This document shows positions 1 to 6,436 of a DNA stretch of 8,180 bases, piece after piece. The DNA is from JAGOBX01 sp017999075 [NCBI: Candidatus Babelota bacterium] (lineage in GTDB: Bacteria; JAGOBX01): the NCBI GenBank assembly GCA_017999075.1, contig JAGOBX010000143.1, forward strand, positions 1-8,180, given 5' to 3'. Within the stretch, counting starts at the first letter, position 1, and each line of letters opens with the position of its first letter. Made by a program: the position numbers and the translations under genes. The notes under the pieces were generated by a model. The model worked only from the letters and a program-made list of their open reading frames with translations, made no database searches and was not told the DNA's origin.

Positions 1-1052
1 CTTTTGAACAGTTCAATAATCTCTTCGGACGCGTGCATAATGTTTTTTTTGTTTTTTTTGTTCATTTTTTCTATAATCTGATTGGAAATAATTTCAATGT
101 CTTCAAAACGTTCCCTTAGAGGAGGCAGGACTATAGGTATTACATTTATTCTGTAATATAAATCTTCCCGGAATCTTTTGTTTTCAACTTCATCCCATAA
201 GTTTTTGTTGCTTGCCACTATGAACCTTGCGTCTATATCTATAGCAGCTGAACTGCCTAATCTTTCGATTTTTTTTGTTTGAATAACCCGGAGAAGTTTT
301 GCCTGAGAATCTAAATCCATATTGTTGATTTCATCAAGAAACAGGGTTCCGTTATTAGCAAGTTCAATTTTTCCTTTTTTAGAACCTGCAGCTCCTGTGA
401 ATGCTCCTCGTTCGTATCCGAATAACTCCGACTGTATTAAAGTAGGAGGTATTGCTCCGCAATCTATTGCTATAAATGGATTGTCTTTTCCCTTTGAAAT
501 GTTATGAATATAATTGGCCATAACCTCTTTTCCTACGCCGCTTTCTCCCATCAGAAGTATTGTAACATTCTGTTTTGCAACTTTATGAACTGTATTCATT
601 ATTTCTGCCATTTTAGGACTTTTGGTTTTTAGTTCAAAACTGTGTTTTTCTATTGAATTTGATTTTAAATATTCAAGCTGGTTTTCAATATCTTCTACAT
701 ATAAAGCCTGTTTTATAGTATATCTTATTTCATCTATATGGAATGGTTTTGTAAGATATTCGTAAGCTCCTGATTTTATGCATCTGACAGCTGTTTTCAA
801 ATCATCAATAGCAGTCACCATTATAACAGGAAGCCTGTCAAATTTATTTTTGATTAATTTAAGAACTTCTTCGCCAGAAATATCAGGCATTCTTATATCA
901 AGAATGACAATATCAGTCATTTCATTATCAAGAAAATCCAGAGCTTTTTTTGGATTTGTATAAGATATTACAGAATAATCTTTGCCAAGCAGATCATTTA
1001 AAAATGAACAGACAGATTCGTCATCGTCAATAACAAGTATTTTTTTTTTCAT
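1..1052 (-). CDS. Sigma-54-dependent response regulator, NtrC family (C-terminus cut off by window edge)
   Basis: This is a cytoplasmic transcription activator that, when phosphorylated, should use ATP hydrolysis to open sigma-54 RNA polymerase promoters. About 350 residues are visible. The receiver domain (residues 3-118) has the acidic cluster D9-D11, phospho-acceptor D52 (LDIRMP), T80 and K102 (LTKPF). The AAA+ domain (about 142-350) has Walker A GESGVGKE (169-176), the sigma-54-contacting loop GAFTGA (216-221), Walker B GTLFLDEI (235-242), and RFREDLYYR (293-301), which carries the arginine finger region. The rest of the AAA+ lid and the expected Fis-type helix-turn-helix lie beyond the left edge, so the DNA target cannot be guessed. 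The ATG is 10 bases after the stop of the hybrid kinase gene, so the two are almost certainly one operon and one signalling pair. The ribosome site is weak: AAGGG at 1066-1070, inside the end of the kinase gene, which suggests translational coupling. Codons 2-5 contain an A10 run. Family assignment is secure; the process controlled is unknown. Confidence 0.95.
   Translation of the reverse strand, partial: MKKKILVIDDDESVCSFLNDLLGKDYSVISYTNPKKALDFLDNEMTDIVILDIRMPDISGEEVLKLIKNKFDRLPVIMVTAIDDLKTAVRCIKSGAYEYLTKPFHIDEIRYTIKQALYVEDIENQLEYLKSNSIEKHSFELKTKSPKMAEIMNTVHKVAKQNVTILLMGESGVGKEVMANYIHNISKGKDNPFIAIDCGAIPPTLIQSELFGYERGAFTGAAGSKKGKIELANNGTLFLDEINNMDLDSQAKLLRVIQTKKIERLGSSAAIDIDARFIVASNKNLWDEVENKRFREDLYYRINVIPIVLPPLRERFEDIEIISNQIIEKMNKKNKKNIMHASEEIIELFK
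1040..1049 (-). repeat. A10 homopolymer just after the start codon of the response regulator
   Basis: On the coding strand ten adenines follow the ATG directly, giving three lysine codons and the first base of the next codon. It is the longest single-base run I noticed in the window. Runs of this length can slip in replication or transcription, and a slip here would put the whole regulator out of frame. Whether that happens is not known. Confidence 0.9.
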
Positions 1053-1062
1053 AAATTTTGAG

Positions 1063-4000
1063 TTACCCTTTTATCAATAAATCAAAAATTTTTTTTATGA
1101 GTTCTTTGTTGGAAAAAGGTTTTGTAAGTATATCGTTTGCCCCTGAATCAAAGCATATCTGGCGAACGCTGTTTTCAGCTCTTGCAGTTATTATTAAAAC
1201 AGGGATGTTTTTTGTTGATTCACTGCTTTTGATTTTTTTGCATACGTCAATTCCGCTCATGTCTTTCATTGAAATATCAAGAAGAATAATATCTATTTCC
1301 TGATTTTTTAAAATAGAGAATGATTCTTTTGGATTAGGACATTTTATAACATTGAAATTTTCGTTTTCAAGCAGTATTTCAATAAAATCGAGTATTTCGT
1401 TGTCATCATCAATTATAAGCACAGATTTTCGTTTTAATCCTGATTTAAAAAAATGTTTTCCGTTTTTTTTCTGAGATTCATCTGTTGAAATTATTTTTTC
1501 GTTATTAATTTCAATATGCGCAACAGGAGGTAAAATGAATGAAAAAATGCTGCCTTTGTTTAAAGAGCTTTTTACAGTTATGATTCCTGAATGGAGTTCT
1601 ATAATATTTTTGCAGATTGATAATCCAAGTCCGAGTCCGCTGTAAGAGCGGGTTGAAGAAGAGTCTATTTGATAAAATCTTTCAAAAATTTTTTCAATTT
1701 TATCGTCAGGGATTCCAATCCCGAAATCCTGAATTTTGAATTCTACTGATTTATCAGAAAAAACTGAAGCAGATATGTTTATAACACCGTTCTTATTTGA
1801 AAATTTTATGGCGTTGCTTAATAAATTGTTTATTACTTGTAAAATTTTGTCTTTATCGCAGGTAATACATATTTCTTCCTGCGGAATAACCAATTTTACG
1901 GATATATTTTTTTGTTTTAATAAGTCTGAATGCAGAGATATCGAATCATTAATAATATCTCCGAAAACAAATGTTTCATAAAAAAGTTTGTCAATTCCTT
2001 TTTCCATTCTTGAAAAATTTATCAGATCATTTATTATATTAACAAGCCTGTCAACGTTTGAAATTATACGCGTCAGATAGTCTTTTTGTATTGAAGTCAG
2101 AACGCCGTTATCGATTTTAATGATTAATTCCGAAAAACCGCGTATTGCAACCAATGGGGTTCTAAGTTCATGAGAAATGTTTGATAAAATATTTGTTTTT
2201 ACTATATCCAGAGATTTCAGTTCTTTATTAACTTCTGTAAGTTGTTCGTTAATCAGATTTATTTTTTGTTCCTGCATTTTAATATCTGTAATATCGGGGA
2301 AAATCATAAGTCCGGCAATTATGTCTCCGAATTTGTTTAATATAGGAGTTGCATACATTAGCGCCCATTTTTCCGAACCGTCCTGGCGTATAATTTTATA
2401 TTCTTTGTTTATTATTTTTTTTCCTGAAATAGCTTGATTTAAAGGTCTTTCTGAAATTTCAATTAGTTTGCCGTCTTCAGTTGAAAAATTCCAGGAATAA
2501 TTTAAGTCGGACATATTTGTATCAATATATTTGTTTTTAAATTCGGGTTCAATTCCCAAAATTTTGAATGCTGCAGGATTGCACATTTTCATTTTTTTTT
2601 CAATTGAGTCTGCCAATGCCATAGGAACTGGATTTTGTTCAAATGCTGTTTGCAGAAGCGCCTGTGTATATTCAAGTTCTTTTTCGAGTTTTTTTCGTAA
2701 TGAAATGTCGCGAATTATAGCCTGGTAAGTTGAATCAGGCATCATTTTAGTATTCATTTCAATTATGACTGTTTGTCCGTTTTTTTTTGTGAGGAATCTT
2801 TCATTTATAACCTGCCTGCCTTGTTTTAACAAATCATATTGAAACGGAACTCTTTTTAATTCTTCAGGGTTGAAAAGAATTGAAATATTTTTTCCGATCA
2901 GCTCATTCTGACTGTAGCCTGAAAGTTCGCATATTTTTGAATTTGCGCCTATTATTATTCCTTCTGAAGAACCCAGTAAAATTCCGTCTGCAGCAAGTTC
3001 AACAAGTATTCTGTAGCGTTCTTCGCTTTTTTTAATAGCTTCATCGAGAGTTTTTTTTAAAGTTATATCTCTGAAAATTCCCAATAAATATTTTTTTTCA
3101 TTTATTGTAATAGGAGAGGAATTAATATCAGTAAAAAAAATTGTTCCGTCTTTTCTTTTTACAGGAATATCTGAAGCTGTTTTGATTTCGCATTTTAACT
3201 GTTTTTCCATTAAATCTTTTATTTTATCAATTTCTTTTTCAGGATGAATATCCGTAATGTTTAACGATAATATTTCTTTTTTAGTATAACCGAGCATTTG
3301 GCAAATGGAGTTATTGGCGAGAAAAAAAGATTTGGTTTCTGCATCTGCAACAAGTATGCCGTCAAGAGCGTTGTCGAAAATGGTTCTGAATTGTTCTTCT
3401 GATTCTTTTAAAGCGGATTGAGCATGTATTTTTTGAGTAAGTTCTGTTTTTAATTCTTTGGTTTTAAGAGTAACCTGTTTATGTAATAAATAATTCCAGA
3501 TTATTACAAGCAAAAAGAAACCTGAAATGATTAAGGCAGTTGTAATAAAAGTTTTTCTGAATTTTTTACTGAACCATATATCTTTTTTTTCGAGACTTAT
3601 CCATTTTTCATAAATGACTTTTTTTTCGCGGTCAGAAATTGAATTTACAGTTTTCTGCAGTATATCACGCAATAATGGGTAGTCGTTTCTGACAGCTATT
3701 GCTAAAGGGTTGCTTTTTCCTGAATCTCCTGTAACACGCAAATTTGAAATGCCGTGTTTTTCAATAAGATATGATGCTATAGCAAGATTTACCACAGTAG
3801 CATCAGCTTTGTAAAATGATACTTCTTTCAATGCAGTTAAATCGTCTTTTACAGGGATAATAATTACATTCGGATATTTTGATTTTATAAACTCATGAAT
3901 AGCATTGCCTTTTGTAATTGTAATTTTTTTTCCTGACAACTGCTCAAGGGTGATTTCGTCATAAGAATCGCCTGCAGTTATAATAACATTAGGAATATCG

Positions 4001-4389
4001 ATTATAGGATTTGTGTAAATAAGATATTTTAATCTGTCTGGAGTTATCTGAGCCGCAGTTATTCCGTCTACTGACCTGTTTTTTGCAGCTTCAATAACAT
4101 CATCCCAATTTTTAAGCTGAACAATTTTTAATTTTATTCCCAATCTTTGTTCAATAATAGAAAAATAATCCGAAAAAAAACCTGAATATTTGCCGTTTTC
4201 AAAATATTCAAGCGGAGGGAAATTGGGATCAGGAGCTAAAGAAATTACAGGATGCGAATTCAGCCAGGAAAGTTCAGAACTTGTGAATTTTATTGGTTCG
4301 GCATAAGAATTGGTAATAATTAAACCGAAACATAATAAAAAAATATAAGCTATAAAAATTTTATTATTATTATTTTTTTTATAATTCAT
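1063..4389 (-). CDS. Membrane hybrid sensor histidine kinase with periplasmic solute-binding domain, three PAS domains and a C-terminal receiver
   Basis: This 1108-residue kinase should sense a periplasmic ligand and start a phosphotransfer to the downstream regulator. It has a signal peptide (residues 1-30, probable cut after SYA) and a Venus-flytrap domain of the SBP_bac_3 type (about 40-268) as in BvgS/EvgS-like sensors, with R119 in the usual ligand-contact motif. One membrane helix (281-302) and a short coiled coil follow. Three PAS/PAC modules lie at about 328-448, 455-570 and 572-706, then a second coiled coil (704-735). HisKA has H740 in SHELRTP. HATPase_c (about 843-955) has the N box around N855 and N859, DFGIGIP (888-894) and GLGLGLSI (918-925). 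The receiver (988-1105) has D994-D996, phospho-acceptor D1038, T1068 and K1090. No HPt domain is present. All catalytic motifs look intact. The start is chosen because the signal peptide begins right at this ATG; no clear Shine-Dalgarno precedes it. The ligand is unknown; N201 stands where amino-acid-binding relatives carry an aspartate. Confidence 0.95.
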   Translation of the reverse strand: MNYKKNNNNKIFIAYIFLLCFGLIITNSYAEPIKFTSSELSWLNSHPVISLAPDPNFPPLEYFENGKYSGFFSDYFSIIEQRLGIKLKIVQLKNWDDVIEAAKNRSVDGITAAQITPDRLKYLIYTNPIIDIPNVIITAGDSYDEITLEQLSGKKITITKGNAIHEFIKSKYPNVIIIPVKDDLTALKEVSFYKADATVVNLAIASYLIEKHGISNLRVTGDSGKSNPLAIAVRNDYPLLRDILQKTVNSISDREKKVIYEKWISLEKKDIWFSKKFRKTFITTALIISGFFLLVIIWNYLLHKQVTLKTKELKTELTQKIHAQSALKESEEQFRTIFDNALDGILVADAETKSFFLANNSICQMLGYTKKEILSLNITDIHPEKEIDKIKDLMEKQLKCEIKTASDIPVKRKDGTIFFTDINSSPITINEKKYLLGIFRDITLKKTLDEAIKKSEERYRILVELAADGILLGSSEGIIIGANSKICELSGYSQNELIGKNISILFNPEELKRVPFQYDLLKQGRQVINERFLTKKNGQTVIIEMNTKMMPDSTYQAIIRDISLRKKLEKELEYTQALLQTAFEQNPVPMALADSIEKKMKMCNPAAFKILGIEPEFKNKYIDTNMSDLNYSWNFSTEDGKLIEISERPLNQAISGKKIINKEYKIIRQDGSEKWALMYATPILNKFGDIIAGLMIFPDITDIKMQEQKINLINEQLTEVNKELKSLDIVKTNILSNISHELRTPLVAIRGFSELIIKIDNGVLTSIQKDYLTRIISNVDRLVNIINDLINFSRMEKGIDKLFYETFVFGDIINDSISLHSDLLKQKNISVKLVIPQEEICITCDKDKILQVINNLLSNAIKFSNKNGVINISASVFSDKSVEFKIQDFGIGIPDDKIEKIFERFYQIDSSSTRSYSGLGLGLSICKNIIELHSGIITVKSSLNKGSIFSFILPPVAHIEINNEKIISTDESQKKNGKHFFKSGLKRKSVLIIDDDNEILDFIEILLENENFNVIKCPNPKESFSILKNQEIDIILLDISMKDMSGIDVCKKIKSSESTKNIPVLIITARAENSVRQICFDSGANDILTKPFSNKELIKKIFDLLIKG

Positions 4390-4408
4390 TGTGTTAAAAT
4401 TTTATATT

Positions 4409-4462
4409 AAAAAATAAAAAAAAATAATGTTTTTTTATAAAATTGAAAAAAATGTGTTTTTT
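4409..4462. other. Clustered A- and T-tracts in the divergent intergenic region
   Basis: The 142-base gap between the divergent genes is almost pure A/T. It contains A6 (4409-4414), A9 (4416-4424), T7 (4430-4436), A7 (4446-4452) and T6 (4457-4462). Two A-tract/T-tract pairs (A9-TAATG-T7 and A7-TGTG-T6) form A:T-only inverted repeats about 27 bases apart. The right-hand pair sits where an UP element would lie for the murA promoter. Tracts like these can bend DNA or attract nucleoid proteins; no further function can be read from the sequence, and no gene lies in this gap. Confidence 0.5.
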
Positions 4463-4463
4463 A

Positions 4464-4479
4464 TGCAACGAGCTTGACA
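4464..4479 (-). promoter_or_regulatory. Candidate sigma-54 (-24/-12) promoter element in front of the hybrid kinase gene
   Basis: Read on the minus strand the site is TGTCAAG-CTCG-TTGCA, against the consensus TGGCACG-N4-TTGCW. The -12 half is perfect and the spacing is exact. The -24 half has two mismatches, one of them in the normally conserved GG. Transcription would begin near 4453, leaving a leader of roughly 64 bases before the kinase ATG. It is GC-richer than its surroundings and lies upstream of an operon that encodes a sigma-54 activator, so autoregulation is plausible. It overlaps the murA -35 box on the other strand. The imperfect -24 half keeps this tentative. Confidence 0.3.
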
Positions 4480-4501
4480 TTTAATTCATAAAAAGTAAAA
4501 T
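4474..4501 (+). promoter_or_regulatory. Sigma-70-type promoter of murA
   Basis: A perfect -35 hexamer TTGACA (4474-4479) is followed after 16 bases by TAAAAT (4496-4501), five of six matches to the -10 consensus. The predicted start point is near 4508, about 24 bases before the murA ATG. An A7-TGTG-T6 tract (4446-4462) just upstream resembles an UP element. This is what one expects for a steadily expressed housekeeping gene. It may also serve lemA and the gene after it. Confidence 0.7.
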
Positions 4502-4518
4502 ATTACGATAATTTTATT

Positions 4519-4522
4519 GAGG
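4519..4522 (+). promoter_or_regulatory. Ribosome binding site that fixes the murA start
   Basis: GAGG lies 9 bases before the ATG at 4532. An in-frame TTG at 4517 would extend the protein by five residues, but it overlaps this site and has none of its own. MurA proteins typically begin with a sequence like MDKFII, which is what the ATG gives. Confidence 0.75.
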
Positions 4523-4531
4523 AAAAAATTG

Positions 4532-5812
4532 ATGGATAAATTTATTATCGAAGAATGTAAAAAAATAAGCGGCGAAATATTTGTTAGCGGATCTAAAAAT
4601 GCGGCTCTTCCGATTATGGCTGCAACCCTCCTTGCTTCCGGAGAATATGTTTTGTCCAATATACCGGATTTACGCGATGTTAAAACAATGTCTAAAGTTT
4701 TGGAACATCTTGGAGCAAAAACAAAATATGATAATATTTCCAAAAAACTTATTATAAACACAGAAGGCATAAAAAAAAGTTCTGCCGCTCCTTATGAACT
4801 CGTTAAAACAATGCGTGCTTCGGCAGTTGTACTTGGGCCTTTATTGAGCAGATTTGGGGAAGCAAAAGTTTCTCTTCCAGGCGGATGCGCTATAGGAGCA
4901 AGACCTATAAATATTCATCTTAGAGGATTTGAAGAATTGGGCGCTGCTATAAATATTGAAGATGGTTATGTTTTAGCTAAAACTACTAAAAAACTTAAAG
5001 CTGCAGTTATATCGCTTGATTTTCCTTCTGTAGGGGCAACAGAAAATCTTATGATGGCTGCGTGTTTGGCTGAAGGAAAAACAAGGATATTGAACGCTGC
5101 CAGAGAACCTGAAATAGTTGATCTTGCTAATTTTTTGAATAAAATGGGAGCTAAAATAAAAAATGCCGGAGAATCGAATATTGATGTTACAGGAGTAAAA
5201 AAATTAAAACCTGTTTCATATAAAATAATTCCTGACAGAATAGAATTCGGAACTTTTATAACAGCAGGCGCTATGATTCCTGGAGAAATAACTATAAAAA
5301 ATGTGAATACTGAACATTTGCCTGGAGTTATTGAAAAAATAAGAAAGACAGGCGTTATAATCGAAAACAGTGGCGCCAATGCTGTAATTGTCAGTAGAAT
5401 GAAAGAAAAATTAAAACCAGTAAATATTAAAACAATGCCGTATCCAGGATTTCCTACTGATATGCAGGCGCAGATGTGCGCAGCTTTGTGTTTGGCTGAC
5501 GGAGTAAGCTGTATTTCTGAAACAGTGTTTGAAAATAGGTTTATGCATATTAGCGAACTTAACAGACTTGGAGCCAATATTAGAATTGACAGAAATACCG
5601 CTGTAATAACTGGTGTGAAAAAATTAACCGGAGCGCAGATTATGGCGACTGACCTTCGAGCAAGTGCAGCGCTTGTTCTTGCAGGACTTGCATCATCTGG
5701 AAAAACCGAACTTTTACGCGTTTATCATATTGACAGAGGATACGAACATATAGAAAAAAAATTTGCGCATATAGGCGCTAAAATACATAGAATAAAAGCT
5801 GAAGTCATATAA
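4532..5812 (+). CDS. murA: UDP-N-acetylglucosamine 1-carboxyvinyltransferase (MurA)
   Basis: MurA transfers enolpyruvate from phosphoenolpyruvate to UDP-GlcNAc, the first committed step of peptidoglycan precursor synthesis, in the cytoplasm. The 426-residue product has the usual family length and is full length. Visible active-site residues are K22-N23 in SGSKNAALPI and catalytic C119 in LPGGCAIGARP. This is the cysteine form that fosfomycin alkylates, not the resistant aspartate form. Also present are D310 in YPGFPTDMQAQ, R376 in DLRASAALVLAG and R402 in DRGYEHIEKK, matching the conserved aspartate and arginines of the family. MRASAVVLGPLL (94-105) is the conserved domain-II segment. The ATG is chosen over an upstream in-frame TTG because GAGG sits at proper spacing before it. 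The gene is transcribed away from the sensor kinase operon and 60 bases ahead of lemA, with no clear terminator between. Nothing odd was seen in the protein. Confidence 0.97.
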   Translation: MDKFIIEECKKISGEIFVSGSKNAALPIMAATLLASGEYVLSNIPDLRDVKTMSKVLEHLGAKTKYDNISKKLIINTEGIKKSSAAPYELVKTMRASAVVLGPLLSRFGEAKVSLPGGCAIGARPINIHLRGFEELGAAINIEDGYVLAKTTKKLKAAVISLDFPSVGATENLMMAACLAEGKTRILNAAREPEIVDLANFLNKMGAKIKNAGESNIDVTGVKKLKPVSYKIIPDRIEFGTFITAGAMIPGEITIKNVNTEHLPGVIEKIRKTGVIIENSGANAVIVSRMKEKLKPVNIKTMPYPGFPTDMQAQMCAALCLADGVSCISETVFENRFMHISELNRLGANIRIDRNTAVITGVKKLTGAQIMATDLRASAALVLAGLASSGKTELLRVYHIDRGYEHIEKKFAHIGAKIHRIKAEVI

Positions 5813-5872
5813 ATTTATTGATATTTAAATAATTGTTTTTTTATTTTTGAAAATTGAATTAGGAGGAAAAAT
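5813..5872 (+). promoter_or_regulatory. murA-lemA gap: strong lemA ribosome site, weak promoter candidate
   Basis: AGGAGG (5861-5866) lies 6 bases before the lemA ATG and is the best Shine-Dalgarno in the window. A possible weak promoter is TTGATA (5818-5823) with TATTTT (5842-5847) at an 18-base spacing. In such AT-rich DNA this may be chance. I see no GC-containing hairpin followed by a T run, so read-through from murA into lemA is likely. Confidence 0.4.
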
Positions 5873-6436
5873 ATGGTTGTATTGATTGCGTTAGGTGTTC
5901 TTGTTTTGTTATTTTTAATTATAGCGTTTTACGCTGTTGGAGTGTATAACGGGATAGTCGGGCTGAAAAATCAGTCGGAAAATTCATGGTCTCAGATTAA
6001 AGTACAATTGAACCGGAGGTATGATCTGATTCCTAATCTTGTTGAATCTGTAAAAGGATATTTGAAACATGAACGCGAAACTCTGGAAAAAGTTATTCAG
6101 GCGAGAAATATGGCTGCCGGTAGCGCTAACATTTCGGATAATATAAAAAATGATAATATGCTTACAGGCGCTTTGAAATCGTTATTTATGGTAATGGAAA
6201 ATTATCCGGAACTTAAAGCAAATCAGAATGTTATGCATCTGCAGGAAGAACTCGTGTCAACTGAAAATAAAATAGCTTTTGCGCGTCAGCTTTATAACGA
6301 TACTGTAATGCAATTCAATACATTGATTCAATCTTTTCCGCAAAACATTATAGCCAATTCATTTAATTTTAAAGCTTTTGATTTTTTCAATGTTGAATCT
6401 GAAGAAACATTAAAGAGGCCTGAGGTTAAATTTTGA
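5873..6436 (+). CDS. lemA: LemA family membrane protein
   Basis: LemA proteins are small inner-membrane proteins: one N-terminal helix, the bulk of the chain as an alpha-helical bundle. Their biochemical role is not settled, but they are often encoded next to membrane M48 peptidases. The 187 residues here are a typical full-length member. There is one membrane helix (about 2-23), then the conserved block YNGIVGLKNQ...NSWSQI (25-42), the family hallmark RRYDLIPNLVESVKGYLKHE (48-67), YPELKANQNV (111-120), LQEELVSTENKIAFARQLYN (123-142) and SFPQNIIANSF (154-164). The ATG has a near-perfect AGGAGG 6 bases upstream. The stop overlaps the TTG start of the next gene (TTGA), so the two are translated as a pair. 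No deviation from the family was noticed, in contrast to its degenerate M48 partner. Confidence 0.95.
   Translation: MVVLIALGVLVLLFLIIAFYAVGVYNGIVGLKNQSENSWSQIKVQLNRRYDLIPNLVESVKGYLKHERETLEKVIQARNMAAGSANISDNIKNDNMLTGALKSLFMVMENYPELKANQNVMHLQEELVSTENKIAFARQLYNDTVMQFNTLIQSFPQNIIANSFNFKAFDFFNVESEETLKRPEVKF
6422..6425 (+). promoter_or_regulatory. Ribosome binding site that fixes the TTG start of the M48-like gene
   Basis: GAGG lies 7 bases before TTG at 6433, within the last codons of lemA. The first in-frame ATG is far downstream (7255-7257), inside the conserved M48 region. TTG is therefore the only start that keeps the two membrane helices and the degenerate zinc site. Confidence 0.75.

Noticed and set aside
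322-2728. Short plus-strand open frames opposite the response regulator and kinase genes (such as 322-507, 778-963, 1058-1303, 1736-1981, 2177-2437, 2531-2728)
   Set aside because: All are antisense to conserved domains, and I recognise no family in their translations.
4325-4340. Possible lipobox in the kinase signal peptide (FLLC, cysteine at residue 20)
   Set aside because: The residue before the cysteine is leucine rather than G/A/S, and a normal signal-peptidase I site (SYA) follows at 28-30.
4390-4463. Sigma-70 promoter for the kinase operon (TTGCAT with TATAAA, or the TATAAA next to the ATG)
   Set aside because: The first pair has a spacer of about 23 bases; the second leaves almost no leader and has no -35. 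In such AT-rich DNA TATAAA-like strings are expected by chance.
4517-4531. Upstream in-frame TTG as the start of murA
   Set aside because: It overlaps the GAGG ribosome site that serves ATG 4532, has no site of its own, and adds residues not typical of MurA.
4966-5577. 203-codon antisense open frame inside murA
   Set aside because: It lies wholly opposite a strongly conserved gene and its translation resembles no known family; it is a shadow of murA codon usage.
5813-5850. Terminator after murA
   Set aside because: T-rich sequence is present, but the only pairings are short, imperfect and A:T-only, so no convincing hairpin.
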